Shown here: positions 10,103 to 22,190 of the stretch, one piece after another
Numbering within the stretch: the first letter of the stretch is position 1
Layout: every line of letters starts with the position of its first letter
Source: Astrothelium macrocarpum
Taxonomy: Eukaryota; Ascomycota; Dothideomycetes; Trypetheliales; Trypetheliaceae
NCBI GenBank assembly: GCA_021030915.1
Contig: JAGEMR010000101.1
Coordinates: 47,704-111,703 of the forward strand
Direction: 5' to 3'
Length of the DNA: 64,000 bases
The notes under the pieces: model-generated
Database searches by the model: none
What the model was told of the DNA's origin: nothing
The model's input: only the letters and a program-made list of their open reading frames with translations
Position numbers and translations under genes: made by a program

Positions 10103-13100
10103 TACCACGATTGGCTGGAAGCGGTGGATATCAGCAAAGGTTGTTTCACATGGCAAAAAATCTGGCGGATTTTTCTTATGGTTATATAGTTTCCGCACTT
10201 ACAATCCAAGTGCTAACTCAACTAGCTGAAGCCACCGGCCAAGCGTCAGAAAACGCGGGATAACAGCTGCTAAGCAAGAAACGGTGTTTGAAAAAGCAAC
10301 CTTCAGCTCAAGATCCCGTCAAGGCAATTTTTGCGTGGGATGCGGAAATAGAATGTTTAGGGAGCCGACGGAGATAGAGCCAGATCGAGGACGAGCGTGG
10401 GAAGGTGAGGATGATTAAAGGGACAGCTGAAATACAGCAGCGTGCAGAAACGTGCAATCTTTGCTCAGCCTGCGGATGACAACATGTGTGAATCAGCATT
10501 TAAATCAGGCCATGTCCGTGATCTCATTTATAGTCAGATTGAATTCGAGGTGAGCATGTCTTGCTTCTCGGATAGGAAGTGAGGATGAAGTACAAGACGC
10601 TTGGAGTTGTAGCACGACTGAAGTTCTCATGTCTTTTAACCCATTCCACTTTGGGATTACCTCGAGATCGACCCGGGGTTCACGATGAATAGGCTCAAGG
10701 GAGCCTGTGATTCAGGCCGCTCATGGCTTAAGGTGCGGCAGCCGCGGCCGTGGGTTGCAATGCTCGGTAGCTCATCCTTGTTGCAAAGCGTAGTCTTGCT
10801 GTTTCGCGGATGAGCGGAATAGCGTGTCTTCATGTGCCACAGCGTGGGGATATGACTGAGATCTAAAAGGAGTAGGATTTGGAGAGGAGGAGGATTAGAC
10901 CGCGTTCCGGATCGAAGGCCCGCCTGCCAGGTACGGGCCAATTGATGTCTCACGGCTTGCGAGCGTCAACGGACCGTCCTGTGGGTTCTGGGACAGGCGT
11001 GGGACTGGGTTTGGAACGGGCTCACCGAGCACAGTTTGCTAAGCCGCTCAACAGGGTAGGCCTGCCGATTATTTCAGCACGACTAAGGCATTTGTCGAGG
11101 ATACGTCTCCCACTGATGGCGCATCTGCCGCGCGCCCAGCTTTTTGGGGCGGCTGATCAGAACTGGGCCGCACTGCCGTGCTGACCGATGGGGCGCATCA
11201 GGTGATGGAAGCTTCAAGAGGTGAAATAGAACGAGCACGAGAAACGATGGGGGCCAGACTACAATCGACAGTGGATATTCTGACGTTGCTTAGCGGGTGG
11301 AACTGCGTCCCGAAACAGCGGTCTGCAGGAGATATCCTGGAAGATCGCATTCCAGCGGCTTGGGAGTCCACATGGGCAGCAGTTCGATGGCCATCCCGAA
11401 GCCGGCTCTTGTAGCCTCACCTGCACGTTGCGCAAGTTTATCTGGAAACTATGCCCGATCCAGCACGTCTAGCCGTCTGAGCACTCCTTCTGAGCCTTCC
11501 CCCGTCCCCGCTGCGATTGCGTCCACCACGGACATTGTCGGGGCCGAAATGACGACTCGAGCAGACCGGTCGAGCGCTGCCCGCAATGATGATGATGATG
11601 TTGAGAGTCAGACGTGCTCCGGTGCTCGATTGCAACCCTTTTTGCATCTGTTTCACACATGCTCTATTGTTCTGGCATGCATGGCGCATTCGCTAAAGCA
11701 AAAAATGTCCGATGGGGACACGATCAACGCCTGCAGCCAAGCCTTACCCTCTCTATCCGTCTAAATCGTCCAAAGCGGTAACCTCGGTCTTGACGTGAAC
11801 GGCAGTCCGCTAAGTGGAACGTCAAAACACTTCAACACCTGTCAACAGCCAGACCGCATACCTTGCTGCGACATGCAATTTGACTCGTCGTGAGTTTGCT
11901 GAATCCTCGTACGCCAATCCCCTCTTCGCCGAATGTTGAATCAAAGAAAGGTCTTCTTGGAATTGTTGAGCCCGGCCGAGCCATCATATTCTGGAGATGC
12001 TCGGTGTGACTTGGCATTCTCTTTGACATTCCAATACAGATTGTCCCAGCAATGCAACAGTCGACTACATGGGCCCCAGCAAGAGATGTCCAGAAACACA
12101 TCTACTTTTGGGAATCAATAGCTACTGGACTGTTATCACTGAAACATATATATTTTTTTGGGAAAGAGATTTGCGTCTCCTACGTCTCAAGGATATTTTC
12201 CCTATACATATTGTGGGTGGCGACGCGCATACGGAGTTGACCAGGTCATTGAAGATCATGTAGATAGGAGAAGGTATAGCGATATCTTTTATCAAACATC
12301 GAATGACCACCCTACCGTTTTATCGCCTTCTGTCGCACGAGTATTCCGACTTGTCGTCTAACACACTCGCAGCTGACCAACTTTTGCAGCACATACCCGT
12401 GCCGGGAAGCTAAGATCTTGGTGTAATCACGGCCAGGAACATCTCCCAATTCACATTAGCTGCACAACCCACTACGTGCCTCCCCAGGGTCGCAGATGCG
12501 GTCGGCCGGGACGCACGTCATTACTAGCTGCTTAACTCCCTGCAAGGGGGTTCCGGCTTTTTCGGTCGTCGCCGTGAGTTTCTGGAATCGTTCGACAGAT
12601 GAGGGTCCTGCAGAGCCTCGGGGACCTCTTGGTAACGGTGTCGCCCTACAACCTTCTCTACTCATCTTGTACAACATCTCGAATTGACGTCATTGAACTC
12701 GATACGATACCTGTTGCGGATTGCTCTAGATAAATTTCGTTTGACTGTGTAGTTTTCGCTTTGCATTTTACTAAAATCATGATCAACGTTTCCGATTTCG
12801 GCATCAGCAGCATGAAGACGTGATGGACTAGTAGATGTTGAGTGAACTTTATCAACATACTCTATCATAGTTCAACCACTCTCATACCTTATTGCTCCCC
12901 TCTCGCTTCCAGTTGCCCAGTCACTTGCCCTAGAAACGCACCGAAAATCCCACCGGTACCGGAACGTACCCGATTCCTTCCGGGAAACCCCCCGTCTTCT
13001 GCACGGGGTCCTGCTTGAAAACCTAAATTGGGTGCTTTGCGACCAGGGTTCCAGCCTTGTCAATATGAGGTACATTTACCTTCTCAATGGGCTTGTTCCG

Positions 13101-14214
13101 ATTGGCTTCACCCTAGAAACGATAAGCACATGGACGTCTTGAAACAGGTATCGAAAAGACCAGACCCGAGCAATACGGAAAATTCTTGCGACAGAACTGA
13201 ATCCGGTAAAAAGTAACGATACGATGGATTTGTCGATGAGCGGCCCAGGCCATGGGACTAGAGGGCGTTGATATTCTTGCAGAATCCAATGCCAACATGC
13301 ACTCAGTCATGGTCAATGTTACTCTCATTCCGCACATGTATGCTTTGGAAGGTCTTGTGCGAATGAGATTGAAGAAGCTTAAGAAACAATCATACCAAAA
13401 AACGCAATGCTATGACTTGCGATGACTTTAGAGTAACACGAGTTTTCTGGCGTCAAACCTACTGCTCAAGGTAAAGTGGAAATGTTGATGCTTGGTAAGA
13501 CTGAGAGAAGGAGTTGGAAGTTTCTGCTAGTAGCCAAAGGAGAAGGACAAATGGCAAGCCATTCGCATCAATGAGATATGAAAGCCCGCCTTCCATCAAA
13601 GGGCTGGATGTCTCTGATCACGCGATTTTGGACAGATTTGGGTCTATTTGCAGTGCTCGCTTGAAGATTTCGGCCCAACAATACAGAACACGATTCCAAA
13701 AATGGAAATAATATGTTTATGGTTATCGCAAGAAGTTGACCCGGAACATGCAATGAAACGAGTTCTGCGACGATTTCCAAAGTCGGAGCATCGTCCTGTT
13801 GTGGCAAAACTATAGAAGCGCGTAGGGTAGAACAGTCGAAGAAATCTGTTTTGATTGAGTAATTCAACCCGAAAGCCTTAACCTGAGAATCCGCTGAGAT
13901 TCCTAAAACCTAAGGCATTAGAATTCCCTAGCCCGGCGAAACTATTTTCCGATCCGAGTAGACTTACCGGATTAGAACAAAACATCACGTGTGAAGCGAA
14001 ATTGTACAAAGTATCGGATCAACGGAATGAACATTAAAATTTGGTAGAAGATCAAGGGATGAAGACTTTGTAATCGAATTATTAGCTACAGATGTTCATC
14101 TGATAAAGAATTATGTTCTGCATCTCTTGAAATCATCAATAACCCCACTCTCCTCCGCTATAATCCATCACTTTGATGCGCACTCTTAATGAGTCTGGTA
14201 TCTCTCGAACTATT
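10103..14214. other. 4.1 kb region without a supportable gene
   Basis: Both strands carry many short open frames, the longest about 155 codons (11297-11764, plus), but none has a signal peptide, domain, clean intron borders or protein-like composition. The part from about 10.6 to 11.8 kb is relatively G/C-rich. Decayed genes or non-coding transcripts could hide here; I see nothing specific. Confidence 0.4.
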
Positions 14215-16187
14215 TTAAGCTTCCATAAGCTTCTCCGCACCTTGATAGAACGGTGGCAAAGGCTCAAGGTTGCGTTGGAAGAAGACGTATTTACGAATGT
14301 GCCACATGGCATTCTTGATCTGGTAGCTCGAGTGTTTCCAGGTAGGCACAGAAAATACTTGGTCAAGTTCTTCCAGTGTGAGAGCTGGCAGGCATTGTTA
14401 GCTAAGTTCCGACAGAATTACAAGCGAATAAACTCACATTTGGTCTCGGGCATGAAGAGAAGCACAGCGATCCACAAAACAACGCACCACGCAGCGTACC
14501 ATCCGAACGCGCCCTGAGATAGAAAAGCTTGTTGTAGATGAGGCCAGGTGAAAGAGAGAACGAAGTTGAAGCACCAAGTCGTGGCAGTGGCCCAAGACAT
14601 GCCTACGTCACGGACGTGCATTGGGAAAGCTTCAGCAGAGTAAGAGAAAGGCACCGGTCCCATTCCGGGAGAATAGAAACATTCGAAGAGGTACATGCCC
14701 GTCGTGATCATGCCAATGCGAGCCGGTTGGACCTTGCCCGTCACTGGGTTCGTTTTCGGAGGGATGAAGAATGACATACCAGTCCACATCAGAGTTATAG
14801 CCAGGAACGGGAATGTCAGTAGAAGCAGATTACGGCGACCAAACGTATCGATCGTAAAGAAGGCTGGTAACGCAAAGACCCAGTTGAGAATACCTGTACC
14901 CATGGATGCCAATAAGGCGCTGTTGCGTCCATAACCACCCTGCTCGAAGATTGTGGTGGAATAGTAGGCAATGACATTGACTCCGCAGAATTGCTGGCCA
15001 AACATGACGATCCAGGTCGCCAGAGTGGCGCGTCGGTTGCGTGGAATGGTAAAGAGCTCAAAGAATTGAGTGAAAAGATTCTTGCCAGTATTGACCTTGC
15101 GCTCAATCTCCACACCGACGTGAGTGTAGTAAAGGTCACGTGCAGCCTGGAGGTCTGTCTTTCGCAGAGTACGGAATGCACGATAGGCCTTTTGCATCTG
15201 GCCGTGTTGAATCAACCAACGGGGAGACTCGGGGCAGAAGTAAACCTGAGCGCAAACCAAGATTGGAAGGACGACAGTCGAGCCGAGAATCAAACGCCAA
15301 GCAAGGTCTGGTCGGAGGCCGCCAAAGGCAACACCCATGATGTTGCCAATCATAATTCCGAAAGCAGTCCATACTTGCCATTGCATGACCAACGCACCTC
15401 GGATTGGAGCCGGTGCGCATTCTGCAGTATAGACGGGGACTGTAGTTGATTTGGAACCGATACCGAGGCCGAGGACGAAGCGAGCGATGAAGAGATTGGC
15501 CCAAGAGTTGGCGACACCCTCCCAGATGGAGGCGATTGCCGCAATCACACAAGACAAGAAGATGGTACCACGACGGGCAAGGACTGCATTGAGCGGCTCG
15601 GTCAACCAGCAACCCAGGATGGCGCAAGCCAAATATGGAGCACCGACAATAAGACCGGTAAGATTGGCTTGTTCCGATTGCGAGAAGCGATCGCTTGTGA
15701 CTCCTAGGGTTTGGAGATAGAAGGTCTGGGCTCCGTTGTTGACGGTCTCGTCCATACCCTGGACAGCGGCAGCCATGGATGCCATGGACACCAGCCAATA
15801 CAGTTGCCACGGCTGGTCCCATTTGTGGGTGTGCTCACGCGCCAAGATGGCCTTTTCATCGGGGGTGAGCTCGTCCATCTCTTGGATAGCATAAGGCCGT
15901 TGTGACACAAGAGCGCCCTTCTTCATGACCTCGACGTGATCCATGAGCCCATACTGCTCACAAAACTGTTCGACATCGAGCAAAAGCTGCTCACGCGGCA
16001 CATTGGCAAGCGGGTTCTCGAACACAGCACTCAAGGCTTGAGTGTCAGAAGCATCGACCTGGTAAATGTCACGGCCCTTGCCTTCGAGGTGAAGGTGGTC
16101 GTGGACAGAGGCGCCATTGTTACTGGTAGGTGAGCCCTTATCGGCAGCGACCTTCTCGGTGCCCTTCTCACCAAGCTCGGTCGACAT
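14215..16187 (-). CDS. Major facilitator superfamily sugar-porter transporter
   Basis: Two exons (14438-16187 and 14215-14384) join to 1920 nt, giving 639 residues. The intron (14385-14437) has a GTGAGT donor, a GCTAAC branch site and a CAG acceptor, and restores the sugar-porter signature PETK-SLTLEELDQVF. The ATG at 16185-16187 (MSTELGEK) is used because the frame beyond it opens only at TTG. A long cytoplasmic N-terminus (~130 residues) precedes twelve predicted membrane helices. Hallmarks include GLGIGSKSTTVPVYTAECAP, IRGALVMQWQ, PESPRWLIQHG in the central loop, FGQQFCGVNVIAYYSTTIF in helix 7 and DTFGRRNLLL. It probably imports a hexose, disaccharide or polyol across the plasma membrane by proton symport; the substrate cannot be read from sequence. 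The C-terminus ends in a charged tail after FYQGAEKLMEA. Confidence 0.93.
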
Positions 16188-18590
16188 GATGGTGGACGTG
16201 GGTAGAGACAATGGAGGGGCGGGATTGAAGAGAAAAACAGGGCTCCGCGGGACTTTAAACAGAGACGGCAGAGGCGTGTGTCCGGTTCATCGAGCGATGT
16301 GCTGATCGAGGCAGAATAAATACTGATGGGCGAGGCTGACACTGATCCCCGCTGTTGGCTGAACGCAGCTAAGCCAATCGAGGTTGATGGCACGGCTGTG
16401 GATTGTGCGGGTTGCTTGGCGAGAGTGCCTGAGCAACAGTCCAGCACGGGAATGTGACTCGATAGCTTCTACATGCTTGACTCGATCTGCAAGCCACACG
16501 TGACCGTGGATGGAGATGGTGCGCCCACGGGCCAATGACACGAACGGGCAATCCGAGCTCGGTCTTACCGTCGCTGCGGGGACTCCACCTTACCAACGCT
16601 AATTGGCAAACGGCGAATCCTTCCCACACTCGTGGATGTGGAGGAGAGATTTGCCAACCGCCCCCAAGCTTATACACACGATTGGTGATCTCATATCTGA
16701 TTGTACCACCTCAGTTCCATTCACCGTAGGAGGCAGAAGGAATGGAGGGCTTGAAGGTTAAATCGAGGTGAAGCGGCAGCTGGAAGTCAGCGGTAATACT
16801 CCTGCAAGGCTGCAGGGTGTGTTGTTCCATGAGCTTAGTATCGCAGATCTAGAACCTCATCTTCCACCCATGTCCTGGCATGCTTTTCGGCTTCATGCGC
16901 AGAATTCGCATTCTAGTTGCAGGAACACCAGCATTACTACAGCGCTGGGAGGGTCGCCTACAATCGTATCCTGGCCTTTTCGCACTCGAGATCGTGCCTG
17001 GATCTGTTTACTAACGCAGTCTCAATCATCTGACGGGTTGAAAAACACATGGCGCTACATTGCCCCCGGATCAGGGTCTGACAGGTCTACCATGTCGACC
17101 ATACCACGTTTCGCCATGTTTCTCGCTACCAAATGGGACAAATGCATTATTGCATAAAGAAGACCCACACATAGGGAAGCTCACATTGGTTGCTCGTTTT
17201 GTCACTTGTTTGTTTCGGCAGCCCAAGGTAATCGCCGTAATCTTCCTTTTTTCTATCGTTTCATCTCCGCACGGAGCATCTTTAATCAGCAGCTCATTAA
17301 GACGGCCGCCACATTCCATCGCCGTCGTCGCCCTATGCCGCTCCCTGCATTACTCCTTACAAACCTTTATTGAACCTTTTTCTTATTGGCATGATCGCAA
17401 ATCTCATCACCAGGCGGTCTGAAATTTTTCGACCCATAAGCCCGAGAGGATTGGCGACGTAGGCGGCGTAAACCACTGACCGTAGATAGAACCGAGCGCG
17501 AGGCAGATCTTAGTGCACCGTTGGTAGCCGCATTTCATTAGTACGACGCCCTCAAGTGGTCAAGTAAAAGCGGCCATGACTGCTTCTGGATAGCTGTTAG
17601 GGACACTTCAAACCACTCTGCCTAATACACCATTGGAAAAGCATGCAGGGCGCAGTAAGGCTAATCCCGGATCGACCTTTGGTTTTGACACAGGAAGGCC
17701 AAGCCTCGCATGTTGGATTGGATGTTTTCGGAAGCTTGCAGACGGGTAGAATCTTCTCATTTAAAAGCAAACATATGGACAAGTGCGGCGCCTAGGGTGA
17801 TTGCTTTTGTGGCTCTTGGAATCCCATGGAAGAGCGGGATCTTAAAAGCCTTTTCCTAATGAGGGACATCCATTAAACTTTGTTTGCTCTGTTATCTTGA
17901 CGTCTTCTGAGCCTGTCTCAGCCTTAAAGGTGTACGTACGCGGAATCCCAAGTGATTGACAGCCAGGTATATTTCAAATACCCTCGTTCATACTGATCAT
18001 CGATTCTTATCAAAATTTGCTGATTCTTTTCCGTGAAGATCGGTGATTTTGTAATATTTCAAGAAAATAACCAACACAAGGCTGAGATCTTATCGCTTCG
18101 AATCATTCATGTTGTACTCCATTGCGCGTCCTTCCCGAGCCTGATTGCCTATGGGATATCTATCGGCGACCTTCTCTGCATGAAGGAAACAGACTATATT
18201 TTCCTAGCTCAACATCTGTTTGATCCAGAAGAACTCTACCGGAGCAAGGATTCCCTAAAGAAGTATTTCGCAGGATAGCCTCATCGCTTAGGCGTCATCG
18301 AGGCTATATCTCCGAGCCATACAAAATTCTATGAGCTACTGCAGAGGAAGTAAGCTGCATTAGCACCAACTTCGAAAATCAGGCCAAGTTACACAAGGTC
18401 GTACATCACTTGAACCATTTGGAGAAGACTTTTTGAGACTGCTCGTTTTCGTCCCAGGCCTTTATCCAGTAACCCACGTAAAAAAGGGAAGACAACCTAC
18501 CTATTCTTCCACGTTCTCTTATGTTTCGCCCATTTTAGATCGCCGGGTTTGGCTTGTGGAGACCACCAACCATATTAGGTGGTATTTTCC
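16188..18590. other. 2.4 kb gene-poor region
   Basis: The first part should carry the transporter promoter; pyrimidine-rich leader sequence lies just upstream of its ATG on the minus strand. Beyond that I see only short frames, except the protein-like fragment at 18033-18278 listed separately. Confidence 0.4.
18033..18278 (+). pseudogene. Possible gene fragment, 81 codons
   Basis: An open frame (start codon only GTG, with a stop two codons upstream) has unusually protein-like composition: VKIGDFVIFQENNQHKAEIL at the start and FLAQHLFDPEELYRSKDSLK near the end. The opening phrase is reminiscent of chromatin-binding modules of the BAH type, but the match is too short to assert. With no ATG, no clear splice site and gene-poor surroundings, it is best read as a remnant of a larger gene. 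Confidence 0.25.
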
Positions 18591-18849
18591 TTAATTCCAA
18601 TGACTGAGCCACGTTACTAAACCCCCGAAGTGGATTTCATCTACATCTGGGCCCTTAGCCTCCACAACTCCCTCCTTATCGAGGAGGCTCTTTACCCCTC
18701 GAGACCACCTAAAGAACAAACCCTTCCCTTTCACATTCCCACCCCATACCAATGGCGCCCTGAGGCTCCCAAAGCAGAGGTCGTTTCGTCCCACATCCCC
18801 CTCCCTCCGCCCCTCACCCCTCAAACCACAAATTGTCTTGCACCGCTGG

Positions 18850-19085
18850 ATATTCCCCTTCTCGTCATCATCGAGAGAACTCATGACCAGCTGTGGAGCC
18901 CACTCCAGCATTTCAACCGCAGCTCTGGAGGCTACTCCAGCGTCAGCTCAAAACCTCGGTACCGCCCGGAATCGGAACGACCGGCGGCGGAGCAGTTCCC
19001 TGCGCTTCTGGGCGACTCTAGTGCTCTTCGAACTGGAGGTCGAATAGGCCCCAGAATTGGTGGTCAGTTATCCTGGGCCTCTAGG
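18850..19085. pseudogene. Two broken, inverted copies of the 23.9 kb gene family's last exon
   Basis: On the plus strand, 18980-19080 reads a degenerate version of the last exon of the gene at 23889-24940: an RRRS...LRFW motif, then LFELE, an in-frame stop, and APELVV. On the minus strand, 18985-18850 carries further related pieces including LEWAPQLV followed by MS and an acidic stretch. Stops and small indels break both, so neither is functional. The head-to-head arrangement makes an imperfect inverted repeat. Similarity was judged by eye over about 60-100 bases. Confidence 0.5.
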
Positions 19086-20082
19086 CTGAACTGAATCTTG
19101 TTGCAGATGATCTTAAGGGAGATATTTGGACACCTTGAAGCTGCTAATTCTTCATACGTAGATTGACTCTAGTTAGTCTCCAAAATGAAAAACCTGTTTC
19201 TGCCTCCAAATTTTTGCATATTTTTCATCTGCCTGATTTGCCTTTTTAGAGACCCTAACCCGTTTTAGATAGCGCCTCTCTAAATCAAAAATCAACCTAT
19301 GAATTTTAAAGAAAAAAAAACCTACCGCTACTTTTAGCCAGTTCTGATTGGTACACTTTCTTTTCCCCGTAAAACCCTGTGCAACTTTCGCAAGGTGTAG
19401 CGGAGCACCTAGAGCTCGCATACGCCTCAGAATTTGTAACCGTTTTTCCTGAGAATGGTGAGAGGGATGGCCTCATGGCGTTGCAGGGTACTTTCATGGA
19501 TGAAGGGTAACGTGGAGGATTCTTGAAGCCACTCATCTCTGGGTCGCACCGAATATTATTTTGGTTCCTCAGGGAGACAGAATCGCTACACAATATCTCG
19601 GAGCACATCCCCATGATACTAGTTGCATACCAAGCTCAAGATCAAGTACCAATCATTTCTCCATGGGTCACCATGGCTTGCAGTAAGAAATTTCTGGGGA
19701 GGCGCCCCATAAAATTTTGAGCGATTCAAGAAAATGTGCGATGCAATGACGAGCGCTCACAAAATTAAGCTTTGTAGTACCGTTGAGGAATCTCTCTCAC
19801 GAGCGTTTGGTGAATTATTTGTCCTGCGTTTTCTTACTGCGCCCTTAAGTAGAGTTCTCAAATCAACTAGGTCAAAATGTAGAGCTTAGAAGTCGTGGTA
19901 TTTACACATCTGTCTATGTGAATCATAGCCAAAGAAGCACAATGACTCCGGCCAAATGCGAGTAGATGTACACGGGACCATAAGAAAAAAAAGTATATGC
20001 GACCTCAGGGATGACTCCTCGAATAAATCTCCCGAAGGGACCCCAACAACATCAACCATGCCGTTCCACCCCGTCTTCAATC
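19086..20082. other. Intergenic region, nothing recognised
   Basis: About 1 kb of moderately A/T-rich sequence with only short, unsupported open frames. Its right end should contain the 3' untranslated region of the mL44 gene. Confidence 0.4.
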
Positions 20083-21516
20083 TTACACCACCACCTCCCC
20101 CGGATCGATCATCGGCGGCACATACCTCCTCTTCCCCTCCTGCCCCTCCGTCTCACTCGGCACGTTCACCTCCACCGGACTATACAAATACCACCCCCTC
20201 AACGCATTCCCCGCGGCGCGATTCCTCGCCTCATCCAAGCTACTCCCAGCGCCTTCCCCCAACTTGTCCCTCCCGGAGTACACCGCCACCACAAACACGG
20301 GATGCCGCGACAGCCGCCCCGTCTCCGCCACCAGCCGCGCGACCGGCGCCTCGAAGCCCTCGCGCGCACATAACCGCGACAGATCGCGCGTCGGCTGCGT
20401 GAAGTTGAACAGCGACGCGAGCCCGTGTGGCGCCGCGTTGCTGGCGGTCGTGGATAGCGACGTCGCCGACGGAGAGGGCGTCGTCGGGCGTAGCACGCGA
20501 GAGAGGATGTGGGATCGGAAGAAGGTGCGTGTGTATGCTTTGCCGCAGTGGAGGTAGAGCGCGCCGAGGAGGGCGCGGACGAAGGTTTGGCGGGCGCGCT
20601 CGTGCGTGGTGCCGTTGCGCGTGGGGGGAGGGGCGTACTTGATGTTGTCGGAGCCGGTGGGTTGGCGGTCGGGGCCGAGGGTTGGGTGGGAGAGGGAGGA
20701 GGGTTTGAAGGGGTTTGGGGGGTTGCTCTTGTTGGCAGTGTTGGGAGTGGTGAGCTCGATGCCGGTGTTGGGGTTGGCTTGCATGTCGCCGAATTGGTCG
20801 TCGTAGACAATGCGGCTAGAGACGCCGCGCCGGTAAGAGTGCTCGTCGTTTGCCCGTGATGTGGTGCCCGGTTTTAACATGTCGGGAGGAGGTGCGCCAG
20901 GGTCGATTTGGGTGAATTGGAGGAGGCCTGGGTTGACTTCACCGCCGGGATAGGCGGCGGCTTCGACACCCCACTCTTGGGAGAGAGCAGCGAGAGTTCT
21001 GGGCCCTACATAGGCGGACTGCGCGGCAAAGAGGACGACCATGGGAAGGCGAGGGTAGTGGCATAGAAGGTGTTCGCTTGTGTAGTACCCTAAGATATCC
21101 GAGCCGAGAATGGCAAGTGAGGAATTATTGAAAGCCGAATTGGAGTCGGCTGTGGCATCGACGAGTGTTCGAGCAAGGGTTTGTAGAGGCAGCCTTTCCG
21201 GAAGAGATAATCGGGCATGGAGTGCAGCTAATTTCGCAGAGTCGAGAGCTGCGTTAGGGTGTGGTGAGGGTTTGCCTCGTCGGTAAGGTTGATATTCTGG
21301 AAGATGCTCCTCTTCAGCGGGGTCCAACTCTTCCTCAAAATCCTGTTCATGGATCTGCTGCGCTGCTTCTCTGTACCTCGACACATGATTGAATGCTCGT
21401 GTGAAGGGTATTCGAGGGTCATTGTAGGGCTTCAGGGAGCAACGACACGGGGTTCTGTGGTGTGGAAGGGCTAATCGGCCGCTCCATATTCGAGCTCGCA
21501 CTGAAAAGCGCTTCAT
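20083..21516 (-). CDS. MRPL3: Mitochondrial large-subunit ribosomal protein mL44 (yeast MRPL3-like)
   Basis: A single exon encodes 477 residues from the ATG at 21514-21516; the codon before it is TTG. The N-terminus is basic and hydroxylated (MKRFSVRARIWSGRLALPH), as expected for a mitochondrial targeting sequence. Residues ~95-200 carry the catalytically inactive RNase III-like fold of mL44 (LAILGSDILGYYTSEHLL, RLPMVVLFAAQSAYVGPRTL). A Pro/Asn-rich insertion of about 90 residues follows, then the second half of the fold (ALLGALYLHCGKAYTRTFF) and a C-terminal double-stranded-RNA-binding domain (LVAETGRLSRHPVFVVAVYS, SSLDEARNRAAGNALRGWY). The protein is longer than yeast Mrpl3 mainly because of the insertion. 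It should bind 21S rRNA in the mitochondrial ribosome. It is transcribed divergently from the small gene at 21733. Confidence 0.9.
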   Translation of the reverse strand: MKRFSVRARIWSGRLALPHHRTPCRCSLKPYNDPRIPFTRAFNHVSRYREAAQQIHEQDFEEELDPAEEEHLPEYQPYRRGKPSPHPNAALDSAKLAALHARLSLPERLPLQTLARTLVDATADSNSAFNNSSLAILGSDILGYYTSEHLLCHYPRLPMVVLFAAQSAYVGPRTLAALSQEWGVEAAAYPGGEVNPGLLQFTQIDPGAPPPDMLKPGTTSRANDEHSYRRGVSSRIVYDDQFGDMQANPNTGIELTTPNTANKSNPPNPFKPSSLSHPTLGPDRQPTGSDNIKYAPPPTRNGTTHERARQTFVRALLGALYLHCGKAYTRTFFRSHILSRVLRPTTPSPSATSLSTTASNAAPHGLASLFNFTQPTRDLSRLCAREGFEAPVARLVAETGRLSRHPVFVVAVYSGRDKLGEGAGSSLDEARNRAAGNALRGWYLYSPVEVNVPSETEGQEGKRRYVPPMIDPGEVVV

Positions 21517-21732
21517 CAAAGCTCATGGAGATAGTCACGAGGTGTCGTCAGGTTGTGAGAAGGACGATTGGGCGGCGATATTGAAGTTTGACTGCAGCCA
21601 AAAAATGTCCAAGTCGAAGCACAAGACATTCGCCTAATCAGGTGCTAGCGCCACTTGCGGCTTGACCTTCGACGCTCTCCTCCGCAGCCAGAACGACTTC
21701 CAGCAAAATCGTTCAATTGACTGCCGCGCAAT
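21517..21732. promoter_or_regulatory. Bidirectional promoter between mL44 and a small membrane-protein gene
   Basis: Only 216 bases separate the two start codons, so both genes must share this promoter region. Both products look mitochondrial or membrane-bound, consistent with co-regulation, but no specific factor site is recognised. Confidence 0.5.
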
Positions 21733-22190
21733 ATGGCGGATCATCATGCCGTGGAGACGGACACAGCCAAGGGCAACCTCAAGCACGGCGCTTCTGTTTC
21801 CCATGGTCATGGTGGCAAGATTCCGTACGTACCCGCCAATCGTCCTTCAGTGTCCTCACAAGCCAAACTTTCTAATGTCCTCAATAGCTACCCGAAGCAT
21901 GTATGGTCTCCAGCTGGTGGATGGTACGGGCAGCCGAATAATTGGAAGGCGAACACAGCTATATTAGGTGGAATAGCGTTGGGCATAGTAGCGGTGGTTT
22001 GGAAATTCAGCGCTGAGCATGAAGAGAGACCGAGAATGCCGGAACCGGGCAGATTCTATCCCAGCAGATAGTACGTGTTCAAAAAGAGCATTCATTCCAC
22101 TATCGAGGCGACGGAAACTTACTAACACTATGCAGTTGGAGTCGGCAGATAATCGAGCACGAGAAAAGCTTAAAAGATCAGCAATCATAG
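21733..22190 (+). CDS. Small single-span membrane protein, probably mitochondrial
   Basis: Three exons (21733-21824, 21888-22070, 22136-22190) total 330 nt and encode 109 residues. Intron 1 (21825-21887, 63 nt) has a GTACGT donor, a TCTAAT branch region and a TAG acceptor. Intron 2 (22071-22135, 65 nt) has GTACGT, a perfect ACTAAC branch and CAG, and extends the protein past an apparent stop to RFYPSRYWSRQIIEHEKSL. The His/Gly-rich N-terminus leads to KIPYPKHVWSPAGGWYGQP, one hydrophobic span (AILGGIALGIVAVVWKF), then a charged tail. This layout fits accessory subunits of inner-membrane complexes, such as complex I supernumerary subunits, but no specific identity is claimed. Confidence 0.72.

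Noticed and set aside
11297..11764. 155-codon plus-strand frame in the gene-empty stretch
   Set aside because: Composition is irregular, no domain or splice support, and overlapping frames on both strands are equally open.
18591..18911. 106-codon minus-strand frame as an intact gene
   Set aside because: Its beginning matches the last exon of the 23.9 kb gene and it lacks upstream exons; better read as part of a broken copy.
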